Below are positions 44,746 to 54,287 of a DNA stretch of 64,000 nt, piece by piece. How positions within the stretch are numbered: the stretch's first letter is position 1; each line of letters opens with the position of its first letter. Source of the stretch: Nitrospinaceae bacterium. Its GTDB lineage: Bacteria > Nitrospinota > Nitrospinia > Nitrospinales > Nitrospinaceae. The stretch spans positions 1 to 64,000 of the forward strand of contig JANQEK010000047.1 in NCBI GenBank assembly GCA_028278405.1, in the 5' to 3' direction. The notes under the pieces are model-generated. The model saw only the letters and a list, made by a program, of their open reading frames with translations, searched no databases and had not been told where the DNA came from. The translations under genes and the position numbers were made by a program.

Positions 44746-45123
44746 CTAAGTTTCCGTCGAACCAGCAGAGTTGTTCGCTCTATATAATTTATTTCCATCG
44801 ACCACCATGGCCCAGCGCTCCCCTTCCTTAAATGGAGGTTTTTGCACTTCGAAAGTCGTCGTAAAAATCCACACGCCCACCACAAAATTGTCCTTATCAA
44901 ATTCTTGAATCGGAGCATTAATGGTCGTCTTTCTATTGCCTTCTTCTTTCTTGTAGCTCACGTCCCCAGCCAGAGAAATTTGCAGAGTGACCGTGGCGTT
45001 CTCCCACTTTCCTGCATAGTTTTTTTTATTTGCGGGCAAGGGTTCACTCTTGCAACCTTCTAGAGCGACGAGAAGCAGGACAGCTACACACCAACCTATC
45101 CTTCGGGACTTCAAAACACTCAT
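44746..45123 (-). CDS. Small lipoprotein of unknown function
   Basis: 125 residues. A clear lipobox, LEGC (about 20-23), is followed by a lysine-rich beta-type domain (KWENATVTLQISLAG to NKLYRANNS). No family assigned. AGGAGGT lies upstream of the ATG at 45123. Confidence 0.65.
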   Translation of the reverse strand: MSVLKSRRIGWCVAVLLLVALEGCKSEPLPANKKNYAGKWENATVTLQISLAGDVSYKKEEGNRKTTINAPIQEFDKDNFVVGVWIFTTTFEVQKPPFKEGERWAMVVDGNKLYRANNSAGSTET

Positions 45124-45326
45124 ATAGACCTCCTGTAAAATCAAGACTCCCCCGAGAATGGTTCTGAATATCTTTTATTCAGTGTAAGGGTCCCTACCCT
45201 TGAAAGGTATATTTTCTTTTACCCGAACCCACTCTTTTTGAAGCGCCATATATCCGTTTGACAGGAACGGCATGAGAGCGGTAAGGTATCGATTCACTCG
45301 CATTAAATTTGCTCACTGGAGACTTT

Positions 45327-45749
45327 ATGGCTGAGGAACACAGACGGCGTTTTTCGCTGGACAAGGTGGAAATCGATCCGGCTATCAAAAACCGTATCAT
45401 GTCGGCAGATGGCGACGACCATGTCGGCGATTGGGATGGTGAAAATATAGAGGATCTGGTAAAGGAATTGGACCGCATTGAAGAGCGAGTAGATGCCAAC
45501 TACAGCAACCTGCCGCATATTTCCAATCTGCCGGAAGATTTGCGCGATCAGGTAGAAAAGGATTACCCGATCTGGGCGTGTGACCGTCAGGAAAAATGCC
45601 TGACGGGAGAACATGCGGACAAGGTGGTCAGCGTCGATAAAATCCGCAAGCACTACGACAAAAAGCATGGGGGCGTAGCGGCATTTCGGGAAAAGTTGAG
45701 GTTGGAACGGGAAGAGATGATCGCCGAACTGAAGCGAAACTCGAAATGA
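45327..45749 (+). CDS. Cytoplasmic protein of unknown function
   Basis: 140 residues, charged and helical, with two cysteines (WACDRQEKC, about 85-93) and a closing coiled region rich in Arg and Glu. No family is recognised. GGAG precedes the ATG at 45327. Confidence 0.55.
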   Translation: MAEEHRRRFSLDKVEIDPAIKNRIMSADGDDHVGDWDGENIEDLVKELDRIEERVDANYSNLPHISNLPEDLRDQVEKDYPIWACDRQEKCLTGEHADKVVSVDKIRKHYDKKHGGVAAFREKLRLEREEMIAELKRNSK

Positions 45750-45770
45750 TTAGAACACCCTTTCCCCCGG

Positions 45771-46181
45771 TTAGACTTCTATAGATGGGGTTTTGCTCGA
45801 CTCAATAATACGGTTGGAATTTCTTAAATGGTCAACGGCGTGATCAAAAAACAGATCCAACCGCTCTTTCATTTCGGGAGATAATTCGAGGAGGCGGGAA
45901 CGAGCGTCTTCCGGGTTGTCTTTCTCGATAATCAGCTTCTTCTTAATCGCGGTCTCAATATACTTGCCTGCGGTCTGCGCGCTTTTGATGCCCACCATAA
46001 ATTTAAGAGCATCTGTCTTACGCTCCGAGACACCCGACTTCCATAAGCGGGTGAACAGGTCCCAGTATGCCGCCTGGTAAAACTCCGTATCTCCTTTGAA
46101 AACCTCTACCCACTCTTCGCCAATACGGTCAATCATGTTCAGGTATTCTTTGCGCTGGCTTTCATTGTATTGAAGATCCAT
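45771..46181 (-). CDS. MarR-like winged-helix regulator
   Basis: 136 residues. The middle (AQTAGKYIETAIKKKLIIEKDNPEDARSRLLELS, about 70-103) reads as recognition helix plus beta-wing with the D-x-R-S/x-R-x-x-x-L-T-like wing motif of MarR proteins; long helices on either side would form the dimer. Ligand and targets are unknown. AGGAAGG lies five bases before the ATG at 46181. Confidence 0.65.
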   Translation of the reverse strand: MDLQYNESQRKEYLNMIDRIGEEWVEVFKGDTEFYQAAYWDLFTRLWKSGVSERKTDALKFMVGIKSAQTAGKYIETAIKKKLIIEKDNPEDARSRLLELSPEMKERLDLFFDHAVDHLRNSNRIIESSKTPSIEV

Positions 46182-46458
46182 ATCCACCTTCCTAAAAAAA
46201 GCGTGTGGTGTGTCGAGGTAAGATTAAAACTAATTCTACTTTTACATCTAAATGAAATACCAGATCATTAGATACGCAGAGCGATCTGCATAACCTATTA
46301 TAAACAAAACGATTGAAAGATTAAATAAAATTAATATAAAAATTTGAAATTAAATTTGACTACAAATATAAATGTATATATATTGGTACCTATAGGTCAA
46401 CAACTGTTTGATTTTGGCTGATGAAAGATATTCCAAACAACGCTAAGGAGAGACGGCC

Positions 46459-46866
46459 ATGAAAAAAACAACCGTAATTCTAATCAGCGTGGTACTTGTA
46501 ACAATGTTCACAACCAGCGCTTGGGCTCATCCTGCAGTTCGGATAGACTTGGGTGGAAACGGTTTCGGGTTTTCAGTTTCCAATGTTCACTCCGGTTTCG
46601 CGACCTTTTCGTACAACTATCGCCCCTACCCTTATTATTACTCCAGATACTATCCGAACCGTCCATATCTGGGATGGGGTGGATACCGCGGGCATCACCA
46701 CCACGGACACAAATATTGGAGACACCACCATAGAGGCCATCATCATAAAGGCCTCTACTACGGCAATCAACGAAGATTTAAACGTGGTGATCACGGCTAC
46801 CGCCAGGGAAGGCATCATCGAAAGGGCCACCATCGGCCTGGCTGGCGACCGCAGAGGGGCCGTTAG
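46459..46866 (+). CDS. Exported His/Gly/Tyr-rich protein, probable metal binder
   Basis: 135 residues. A signal peptide (1-23, SAWA) precedes a short beta region, a Tyr/Pro-rich stretch (about 52-70) and a tail dense in histidine and arginine (about 77-135, with HHHHGHK and HHHRGHHH). Low complexity and many histidines suggest binding of Ni, Zn or Cu in the periplasm. A bidirectional terminator follows. AAGGAGAGA stands before the ATG. Confidence 0.6.
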   Translation: MKKTTVILISVVLVTMFTTSAWAHPAVRIDLGGNGFGFSVSNVHSGFATFSYNYRPYPYYYSRYYPNRPYLGWGGYRGHHHHGHKYWRHHHRGHHHKGLYYGNQRRFKRGDHGYRQGRHHRKGHHRPGWRPQRGR

Positions 46867-46912
46867 AAAAATGAGCCATTAAGCTGTGTAAATTAAAATT
46901 CAGTATTGCACA

Positions 46913-46952
46913 AAAAAAATCGGGTCTACGGCAATTGCCGTAGACCCTTTTT
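46913..46952. terminator. Bidirectional intrinsic terminator
   Basis: GGGTCTACGGC and GCCGTAGACCC form a perfect 11-pair stem with AATT loop, with A8 before and T5 after, so it can end transcripts from both sides. Confidence 0.85.
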
Positions 46953-47003
46953 CTTTAATCCGCTGTCACTTACGATCGATACCCACAAAGGGATTAGAAA
47001 ACA

Positions 47004-48416
47004 TCAAGTTTCATTCTTAGATTCCAGTTCAGTAGATTTCCCCAGTTTATTCCTGATTTTTACGAACAGCTCTTTGGCTCCGAAAAGCTCGCTATTAAGC
47101 TCCATTGTCCTTGTCAAATGCCGATCCGCCTGTTCATAGTTTCGGGTTTTGTAAAAAACCTCTCCCATGGAAAAATGATTTGCTGGATTTTTCACATCCA
47201 TACATACGGCAGAAGCAAACTTCATTTTGGCTTTTTCGTATTTCTTTTCCTTGATCAAATCCATCCCCTCATGATGAAAATCCAAAGCCGTTTTATGCTG
47301 ATTCAATTGAGGACGCAGGGAAGCAAGAATTTTGGTAGCCGCTTTCTGGCCGCCCTTGAATACAAATATCCTGCCCCCACCGGCGGATTGATCTTTAAGG
47401 TAAAGATTGAAATCAAAAATCCACCGAATATCTTTTCCAAAGATTTCTCCTGGTTTTTCGATCTTGACTACAAAATTGTTCATACCACCCATAAGAACTT
47501 CGTTGAGCGCATCACCTCCCATGTTGCCAAGCTCGTTGCGTTCTCGCCAATTCATAATACTTCTTCGATCGGTAAATTTCTTCCGGGCATAATGGTAGGG
47601 TGTTAAGGGGTAAATCCTTTTTAAAAACTTCTGCCTCTCTTCGGAAGCCCAATCAATCTGCACAGGAGTTTGACGGGTTAAGAAAAGAGTTTGCGTCTGC
47701 CCGGGAGTGTCCAAACGAATTTCACATTGCTCCTTATCGTTAAAACCGGAAACCTGATTCAGCGATACCAGTTTAGTGCCCTTAGGAATGGCAACCGTAT
47801 AAGGCAAAGGAAATTCTGTACGGCTATAGTTGGTTTTATAATACTTTTCGCTTGGAGACGCATAATTCACTTCCTCAATTTCAGGAAACTGCGCATCGGT
47901 AAAAACCAGAGGAAGCTGATCGGGTAATTTGACAAATACAAAAATACCGATCGATATCAGGAGCATGGTAAAAAAGGGAATCCGTCGGTTCTGTTTTTTC
48001 TGCGGATCTGAGTTGAGAGTTTCCCGGGTATCTTCCTGATTGAAAAACCAGAGCAGTAAAAGAGCCGTCCCAAAAAATATGGCGAACTTCTGTACGAAGA
48101 ATTTCTCGAACTCCAGCGGACCCACCAGAAGGAAAATGTAAAAGAAAAAACCTGCAAAAACCCAGATAATCCAAATCGTAAAAACCCGTGCCCAGGCCCT
48201 AAAAATCAACAACCCCACGCCAGTCAACATACAGCTTATGGATAATCCCAGTTGCATGTCCTCAAACAATTCCTCTTCACCTAATAAATCTCCCCATTCT
48301 GTATATGGAATTGTGATGGGCAGGTCGAAACCCATAACGGCATACCCCAGTTGACAGAACCCCCAAACGAACATCAGGATTCCCACCACATAAATCCAAA
48401 TAGCGCTATTCTTCAT
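47004..48416 (-). CDS. Membrane protein with C-terminal TPR repeats
   Basis: 470 residues. Three helices in the first 120 residues and one near 145-165 (FFTMLLISIGIFVFV) anchor it. A long non-membrane region (about 175-370) follows, then two or three TPR-like repeats (about 385-455: HHEGMDLIKEKKYEKAKMKFASAV and FSMGEVFYKTRNYEQA, a fragment of each). Role unknown; TPRs imply a protein partner. Confidence 0.65.
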   Translation of the reverse strand: MKNSAIWIYVVGILMFVWGFCQLGYAVMGFDLPITIPYTEWGDLLGEEELFEDMQLGLSISCMLTGVGLLIFRAWARVFTIWIIWVFAGFFFYIFLLVGPLEFEKFFVQKFAIFFGTALLLLWFFNQEDTRETLNSDPQKKQNRRIPFFTMLLISIGIFVFVKLPDQLPLVFTDAQFPEIEEVNYASPSEKYYKTNYSRTEFPLPYTVAIPKGTKLVSLNQVSGFNDKEQCEIRLDTPGQTQTLFLTRQTPVQIDWASEERQKFLKRIYPLTPYHYARKKFTDRRSIMNWRERNELGNMGGDALNEVLMGGMNNFVVKIEKPGEIFGKDIRWIFDFNLYLKDQSAGGGRIFVFKGGQKAATKILASLRPQLNQHKTALDFHHEGMDLIKEKKYEKAKMKFASAVCMDVKNPANHFSMGEVFYKTRNYEQADRHLTRTMELNSELFGAKELFVKIRNKLGKSTELESKNET

Positions 48417-48658
48417 TCATTGTCTCCAAAGACGCCACGATTAGACGAAATCACGCAAATTCCTCACCTTTACAGTGTAAGGGAACTTCTTCAAATTTGA
48501 AATATTGAGGGTAAATTTATCCTGATTGCCGCATCCCGGAGATTTTCTCATGTTCGGCATACAAAACATTTACCCTAAAGAGGTTAAACGATCGCTACTC
48601 ATTCCCTGACCCATCTTTTTGTCTGTTTCGGGAATTGAGGATCGTGTGAGCAGCGGAA

Positions 48659-49354
48659 TCAAGAACCGAATCCGCCATAAAAACGAAAGCCGAACTCAAT
48701 GAGATGAAGAGAAGCATCCGTCTTGAAGGCTCCAAAATTTCCCTCCGTAATATGAAGAAAACGGTATTGCAAAAAAGGCGAAGGAAATGCAGAGAAGATG
48801 TATGGTGAGGGATTCATCTTTTCGAAACCAACCATGACCTGCCAGGCAAGACTGGAGTCTGTCTCACTGGACAGGGCTTGCAACGTATAATCCTGCCAGG
48901 AAATTCCCGCTCCTCCCCCGAAATAAACGAAATAATCCCTCCGCGTCCAGAACGTATCTCCATGTGGTGGAACTTCCATCCGATAAATCGCATTCAACAT
49001 CAGGTTGTGCGTCGACCGATCGGAGTCCGACAGATCGGTAATGGTCGGTGGGTTGATGATCGAATCGATGCGGTTGTAAGTAAAAAGATACTCGCCTTCT
49101 AATTGCAGCCTCTTTGCCAGCAAAAGCCCAAGGGAAGCCTTGATGGAGTAACCGCCATCGAAATCAGCGTCACCGAGTGGTGGAGTGGATTTCAAATCCG
49201 CATCGGGAGCAACCGTCACCCCTCCCGCCAAACCGAAATTCAAATAAAGATTTCCTTCTGCCTGCGCAGCTTCTCCACCCGCCCAAAAAACAACCATGCA
49301 AAAGAAAGCACCCAGAATTGATAAACGTCTATGAAGGATGGCGGGTAATCCCAA
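48659..49354 (-). CDS. Probable outer-membrane beta-barrel protein
   Basis: 231 residues. A signal peptide (about 1-33, ending GEAAQAEG) precedes alternating strands ending in aromatic residues and a final FGFRFYGGFGS, typical of small OmpA-like or surface-antigen barrels. The frame is open to an ATG at 49405 inside the upstream gene, but GAGGAGG stands five bases before a TTG at 49354, which places the start just after the metallophosphoesterase stop and next to the signal sequence. Confidence 0.65.
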   Translation of the reverse strand: MGLPAILHRRLSILGAFFCMVVFWAGGEAAQAEGNLYLNFGLAGGVTVAPDADLKSTPPLGDADFDGGYSIKASLGLLLAKRLQLEGEYLFTYNRIDSIINPPTITDLSDSDRSTHNLMLNAIYRMEVPPHGDTFWTRRDYFVYFGGGAGISWQDYTLQALSSETDSSLAWQVMVGFEKMNPSPYIFSAFPSPFLQYRFLHITEGNFGAFKTDASLHLIEFGFRFYGGFGS

Positions 49355-49368
49355 AAAATCCTCCTCGC

Positions 49369-50271
49369 TCAAACGAGTGTGATCAGTGTTACTTCCGGTG
49401 GACAATTGAAACGGATCGGAACCACCAGATGTCCGACACCGCGGGTAATGTAGGTTTGTCGGTCACCGTCCCTGACCAGCCCCCTCATGTATCTCGGATC
49501 CTGCGTCGGGCTGAACGGCGGACCGATAAACGGAAGAAACACCTGACCGCCGTGGGTATGACCGGACAATACCAGACCGATGTTGTGGGAAGGCTTGATC
49601 TGCCGGTTGATGTCCGGATTGTGGCTCAATAGAATTTTTACCGATTGCCTGGGAACTTTGCGCATCGTTTTGCTCAAATCCCAGGTATGCCAGTAATCGT
49701 CCACGCCTAATAACTGAATCGATTGTTTTCCTTTGGTGAGTGTCACACGCTGGTTACGCAAAACGCGAACGCCCGCACGATTCTCGAAATCATGATGAAT
49801 CCGTTTCGTCACCTCCGGCCCGCTCCAGAAATCGTGGTTGCCTAAAACCGCAAATGTTCCGAACGGTGCCTTCGCTCGTCCCAGCGCCACCACCAGGTTA
49901 TCCAGATACTGCGTATCGAATTCGTGAACTTCATTACGGTGCGACTTCAACGTATGTCCGATAAAATCCCCGGTCAACGCGATCAGGTCGGGCTTTTCGG
50001 CCAGCGCAAGGTCCACAGCATGTTCCAGATGTTCCTTGTCGACCAGCGGAGACGAATGCAGATCGCTGAGCTGTGCAATCTTGAACCCGCGAAACGCCTC
50101 GGGCAAACCTTTCAACCGAATCGGTACCTGCTCCACTACGATTCGGGAACTCAGGGTATTCGAATACCCTTTCCCCACACCCAGTGCGGTGACACCGAAA
50201 ATCCCCAGCCCGGCTTTCAGAAAAAACCGGCGGCTCAATGGACGGTTCAAAAACCCAGTCGAATCGCTCAA
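49369..50271 (-). CDS. TAT-exported metallophosphoesterase
   Basis: 300 residues. A twin-arginine signal (LSRRFFLKAGLG, about 12-23) leads to the phosphoesterase core: DLHSS, GDFIGH, GNHDFW, SHNPD and SGHTHGG, all metal-binding motifs of the YkuE/YaeI-type family. It would act in the periplasm, perhaps on lipid or nucleotide phosphates; substrate unknown. TTG start with GAGGG upstream. Likely in one transcript with the barrel gene. Confidence 0.85.
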   Translation of the reverse strand: MSDSTGFLNRPLSRRFFLKAGLGIFGVTALGVGKGYSNTLSSRIVVEQVPIRLKGLPEAFRGFKIAQLSDLHSSPLVDKEHLEHAVDLALAEKPDLIALTGDFIGHTLKSHRNEVHEFDTQYLDNLVVALGRAKAPFGTFAVLGNHDFWSGPEVTKRIHHDFENRAGVRVLRNQRVTLTKGKQSIQLLGVDDYWHTWDLSKTMRKVPRQSVKILLSHNPDINRQIKPSHNIGLVLSGHTHGGQVFLPFIGPPFSPTQDPRYMRGLVRDGDRQTYITRGVGHLVVPIRFNCPPEVTLITLV

Positions 50272-50419
50272 AAATCGGCCCTCGTTAAAGACAACGCCTA
50301 AAGCATGCGTTCTTTAAGTATAACAAAGGGGTTTAAGCTCTAAAGGAAAAGATGGGAGCAATAAAGGAGGGAAATAAAAGGTCTAATTGGTGAAAAAGAG
50401 AAGACTTTCGATCAATGGG

Positions 50420-53119
50420 CTAATGTGCTTCGTCCCAGTTCCGGCCCCAGTTCAGATGCACCACTACAGGCACCTGCATCGGCCATACGCCTTCCATTTC
50501 TTTCTGGACCAGCGTCTCGACGTCTTTTTTCTCTTTCTCCGGACACTCAAACACCAGCTCGTCGTGCACCTGCATAATCATCTTCGACTTCATCTTCGCC
50601 AGCTTCTGATGCAGACGAATCATTGCCAGCTTGATCATATCCGCCGCGCTTCCCTGCACCGGGGAATTGATCGCCACCCGCTCTGCCGCCTCGCGCACCT
50701 GCCGGTTCTTGCTGTGGAGGTCGGGCAAATACCGCCGGCGGTTCATCATCGTTACGGTATAGCCGCACTGCCGCGCTTCCTCAACCGTACTTTCCATAAA
50801 CGTTTTGACGTTCTTGTACAGATCGAAATACTGGTCGATGAACGCCTTCGCTTCACCCGGAGCAATCTTCAACTGCCGCGACAATCCGAACGCACTCAAC
50901 CCGTACACGATGCCAAAGTTCACCGCCTTCGCCATGCGCCGTCCGTCCTCGTCCACCGCGTCCAGTGACTGACCAAATATCTCCGCCGCCGTTCGGGTAT
51001 GAATGTCCTCTCCCTTCTTGAATGCCTTGATCAACGCCGGGTCTTCGGACAGATGCGCGAGTATCCGCAACTCGATCTGTGAATAGTCGGCAGACAGCAA
51101 CCAGCCGTTCTTGTCTGCGACAAACGCCTGGCGAATTTCTTTGCCGAGGTCGGAACGGATCGGTATGTTCTGCAGATTGGGATCGCTGCTACTTAAGCGT
51201 CCTGTCGCGGCGACGGTCTGGTTGTAGGACGTGTGTACCCGCCCGGTTTTGGGATTGATCTCCAGCGGCAGGGAGTCAATGTAGGTCGACTTGAGCTTCG
51301 ACAGCTGGCGGAAGTTGACAATCATCTCCGGCAGTTCGTGTTCCTCCGCCAGTTCCTCCATCACGCTCATGTCGGTCGAGTAGCCGGTCTTGGTCTTCTT
51401 CTTCACCGGCAGCTCCAGCTTTTCGAACAGGATCGCCCCCAGCTGTTTCGGTGAATTGATGTTAAACGGCTCGCCCGCCAGCGCATAGATTTCATCTTCC
51501 TGCTTTTTCAGTTTTCGACTCAATTTGCCGGACAGTTTCTTGAGATGCTCGCGATCGACCAGCACACCGGTCATCTCCATATCCGCCAGCACATCGATCA
51601 GCGGCATTTCCAATTCGTCATACAGTTTCAACGTTTCATCTTTCAGTCGTGCCCGGAGTGTGTGCGTCAGGCGCAGGGTGATGTCGCTGTCCTCCGCCGC
51701 GTACTCGGACGCCGGCCCAATCTCCACTTCGTCGAAACCGATCTGCTTGGCTCCCTTCCCTGCTACATCCTCATACGAAATGTTCTGGTGGCCCAGCAGC
51801 TCCATCGCCAACGCGTCCATACCGTGCTGCCGCTTCGACGGGTCCAGTACATACGACGCCAGCATGGAATCAAATGCCACTCCCTTCAATGCCACACCCT
51901 CGTTGGCGAGGACGATGAGGTCGTACTTGATATTGTGCCCGAATTTTTTCAACTTGGCGTCTTCCAGTAACGGCTTGAGAGCGGTGAGGACTTTTTTCTT
52001 ATCCAACTGTTCCGGCGCGCCCAGGTAGCGGTGACTCACCGGAATGTAGCACGCCTCACCCTCCGCCCAGGAAAACGAAATCCCCACCATCTCCGCCTGA
52101 GTCGGACTTTTGCTCGTCGTCTCCAGATCGAGCGCAAATTCTTTCGCCTTTTTCAGTTTCGTAACGAGAGCTTTTAACGCCTTCTCGTCCATAATCGTTT
52201 CATACTTGGACTCGACTTCTTTACTTTCAACTGCCGGTGTTTCTCCGGCCTCGCCATCCGTTGGAAGATTCTCCAACAGACTTTTGAATCCGAGCTCTGT
52301 GAAAATTTTCCGCAGTTTGTCCGTATGCGGTTCGCGCATTTTCAAATCATCAATCGTGCAATCGAGGGACATCTCCGTATCGATGGTCACCAGTTGGCGG
52401 CTGAGCAGGGCGTTCTCTTTGTCCGTCACCAGTTTTTCCTTCAGCTTCACCTTTTCGATGTCGTCGATGTTTTCATACAGCTCGTCGATCGAGCCGTATT
52501 TCCGGATCAGCTCCGTCGCCGTTTTGGGACCCACCCCCTTCACGCCGGGGATGTGGTCGCTGGAGTCTCCCATCAGTCCCATCACCTCGATCACCTGCTC
52601 CGGCGGCACGCCGAACTTGTCGATCACTTCCGGCTTGGCCATGCGTTTGTCCTTCATGGTGTCGAGCATATGGACGTTCGGGGAAACCAGCTGCATCATG
52701 TCCTTGTCGCCGCTCACGATGACGACCTCCATCTTCGCCTCCTCACCCATCTTCGCGAGGGTGCCGATGATGTCGTCGGCCTCGAACCCGTCCTGCCGAA
52801 GGCTCACGATATTGAACGCTTCGACCAGCGGCTCAAAGTAGGGAAACTGCTCCGCCAGTTCTTCCGGCGGGGTGTCGCGGTTGGCCTTGTAGGCGGGGTA
52901 CATTTCGTGGCGGAAGGTTTTGGCTTTGGAGTCGAACACCACGGCGAGGTAGTCCGGCTGTTCGTCGCGCACCACCTTGGAAAGCATGGTGGTGAACCCG
53001 TACAACGCGTTGGTGGGGAGTCCCTGGGCATTGGACAGGAACTGCCGGATGCCGTAAAACGCCCGGAAGATATACGACGATCCGTCAATCAGATAAAGTT
53101 TTGGTTTTTTAGAAGCCAC
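50420..53119 (-). CDS. polA: DNA polymerase I
   Basis: 899 residues with all three domains. The 5' nuclease (1-290) has LIDGSSYIFRAFY and the GVKGVGPKTA helix-hairpin-helix. The proofreading exonuclease (about 310-500) keeps FALDLETTS, HNIKYDL and YAAEDSDI. The polymerase (about 520-899) has ADYSQIELRILAHLS, KAVNFGIVYGLSAFGL and QVHDELVFE. It fills Okazaki gaps and repairs DNA. GTG start; neither of the two flanking genes is related. The high GC makes many overlapping open frames that are not genes. Confidence 0.97.
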   Translation of the reverse strand: MASKKPKLYLIDGSSYIFRAFYGIRQFLSNAQGLPTNALYGFTTMLSKVVRDEQPDYLAVVFDSKAKTFRHEMYPAYKANRDTPPEELAEQFPYFEPLVEAFNIVSLRQDGFEADDIIGTLAKMGEEAKMEVVIVSGDKDMMQLVSPNVHMLDTMKDKRMAKPEVIDKFGVPPEQVIEVMGLMGDSSDHIPGVKGVGPKTATELIRKYGSIDELYENIDDIEKVKLKEKLVTDKENALLSRQLVTIDTEMSLDCTIDDLKMREPHTDKLRKIFTELGFKSLLENLPTDGEAGETPAVESKEVESKYETIMDEKALKALVTKLKKAKEFALDLETTSKSPTQAEMVGISFSWAEGEACYIPVSHRYLGAPEQLDKKKVLTALKPLLEDAKLKKFGHNIKYDLIVLANEGVALKGVAFDSMLASYVLDPSKRQHGMDALAMELLGHQNISYEDVAGKGAKQIGFDEVEIGPASEYAAEDSDITLRLTHTLRARLKDETLKLYDELEMPLIDVLADMEMTGVLVDREHLKKLSGKLSRKLKKQEDEIYALAGEPFNINSPKQLGAILFEKLELPVKKKTKTGYSTDMSVMEELAEEHELPEMIVNFRQLSKLKSTYIDSLPLEINPKTGRVHTSYNQTVAATGRLSSSDPNLQNIPIRSDLGKEIRQAFVADKNGWLLSADYSQIELRILAHLSEDPALIKAFKKGEDIHTRTAAEIFGQSLDAVDEDGRRMAKAVNFGIVYGLSAFGLSRQLKIAPGEAKAFIDQYFDLYKNVKTFMESTVEEARQCGYTVTMMNRRRYLPDLHSKNRQVREAAERVAINSPVQGSAADMIKLAMIRLHQKLAKMKSKMIMQVHDELVFECPEKEKKDVETLVQKEMEGVWPMQVPVVVHLNWGRNWDEAH

Positions 53120-53131
53120 AATAGGAAGGAT

Positions 53132-53164
53132 TTAACCACAGAGAACGCAGATAGCACAGAGAAA
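53132..53164. repeat. Dispersed intergenic repeat (CACAGAGAACGCAGA type)
   Basis: The 33 bases upstream of polA consist of tandem CACAGAG-type units, as in short intergenic repeats seen in many environmental Gram-negative genomes. A related TCTGCGTTCATCTGTG stretch occurs at 56522-56537. Confidence 0.4.
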
Positions 53165-53166
53165 AT

Positions 53167-53454
53167 TTACTTGAAGCGGGAAGCGGCTTTTTTGATGCCA
53201 GTGCTTAAGGAGTCCCACGCGCCTTCGACCCCTTCTTTAAGGTCTTCCCAGGCGTCCCCGCTGGCTTCTTTGACCTCGTGGAGTTTTTTCTGGGCCGCCA
53301 GCTGTTTACATCGCAGGTCCTCGACCTCCTTGTAGTACTCCCCCTGCAGACCCGCCTTAGCCTTGCTAGCCACAACCTTGAGCTTGTCGATCTCCTTCCC
53401 CCACTCATCCAACTGCTCCTGCAGTTCCTTCTGGTAGTCTTCTTTAATGCCCAC
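53167..53454 (-). CDS. Small coiled-coil protein
   Basis: 95 residues, almost all heptad-like and charged (about 1-60), then an amphipathic tail with DAWEDLKEGVEGAWDSLSTG, as in a family of small helical proteins sometimes stress-linked. Function unknown. GTG start with AGGAGA eight bases upstream. TATAAT at 53486-53491 on the minus strand is a likely -10 box. The first codons and promoter are duplicated at 55319-55420. Confidence 0.7.
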   Translation of the reverse strand: MGIKEDYQKELQEQLDEWGKEIDKLKVVASKAKAGLQGEYYKEVEDLRCKQLAAQKKLHEVKEASGDAWEDLKEGVEGAWDSLSTGIKKAASRFK

Positions 53455-53586
53455 TAGGTTTTCTCCTAAAAATCGTGTTTATACCATTATAGGGTATATT
53501 CTCACTAAATTGGGAGTGGGGGATTTCGCAGCAAAGAGGGCAGCTTTCGGCCAAAAGTGAACGTTCATATTGTTGCTTCCAGGGTA

Positions 53587-53615
53587 TTGACAAATTGAAG
53601 GTGTGGCTATATTGT
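53587..53615 (+). promoter_or_regulatory. Promoter of the His-rich protein gene
   Basis: TTGACA, 17-base spacer, TATTGT, followed at once by the palindrome TCGCGA. The rest of the 307-base gap 53455-53761 holds the coiled-coil gene's promoter and no gene. Confidence 0.55.
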
Positions 53616-53761
53616 CGCGATATAAACCATTTTGTATCTTGGATTTCTTTTTGCCGAGAACTATTTAGAAGGATTTAAGGAATTGATTTTCGTTATTCAA
53701 ATTGGACTTACGAAGAAAAATTTTTGTAAGCGTTCACATAAACTTGATTGAGGAGATGGCC

Positions 53762-54100
53762 ATGACTGATTGTACGCAACATCCAAACCATGAACACATT
53801 CACGGTGAAAATTGCGGTCATACAAAGATTAAGCACGGTGATCACTATGATTATCTCCACGATGGACACTTGCATCACCCTCATAATGATCATGTGGACG
53901 AGCATGTATTAGAGGTAAATGCTCAGCATCCCAGTGAGTGCAATGAAAAACATAGTCACAATCACACCCATAACCCAAACTGTGGGCATAAGGCTGTCAC
54001 TCACGGGGATCATATAGATTATATTGTCGATGGACGTCTTCATCGACAACATGGAGACCACTGTGATGACCATGGAGCGGTAGAGGTTATACCAAATTAA
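53762..54100 (+). CDS. His-rich metal-binding protein with internal duplication
   Basis: 112 residues, no signal. Two similar halves, each about 45 residues, share C-G-H-x-x-x-x-H-G-D-H-x-D-Y-x-x-D-G-x-L-H (first KHGDHYDYLHDGHLHH, second THGDHIDYIVDGRLHR) and end DEHVLEV / DDHGAVEV. About a quarter of residues are His. It likely binds zinc or a similar metal as a store or chaperone. The ATG at 53762 follows GAGGAG; an ATG six bases earlier is too close to that site. Confidence 0.75.
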   Translation: MTDCTQHPNHEHIHGENCGHTKIKHGDHYDYLHDGHLHHPHNDHVDEHVLEVNAQHPSECNEKHSHNHTHNPNCGHKAVTHGDHIDYIVDGRLHRQHGDHCDDHGAVEVIPN

Positions 54101-54213
54101 CAGGTAAAGGGGATAACTGTTTTCACTCTGAAACTGAACTCTAAAAATGGGCTAAAGACAGGGGTCTGGTCACTCTTCTGAAAAATGAGGGCGTAAATTG
54201 TCCAGACAAGAAA

Positions 54214-54246
54214 AAGGCTCTATGAGGATAAACCTCATAGAGCCTT
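54214..54246 (-). terminator. Terminator of the histidine phosphatase gene
   Basis: AAGGCTCTATGAGG and CCTCATAGAGCCTT form a perfect 14-pair stem; on the minus strand TTTTT follows. Confidence 0.8.
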
Positions 54247-54287
54247 ATAAATAAAAGTGGAGTTGACGGGAATCGAAATGGCAACAA

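Noticed and set aside
52325-53335. Long plus-strand frames over polA
   Set aside because: Shadow of a GC-rich gene. Part runs into the intergenic CACAGAG repeat and into the next gene's antisense strand.
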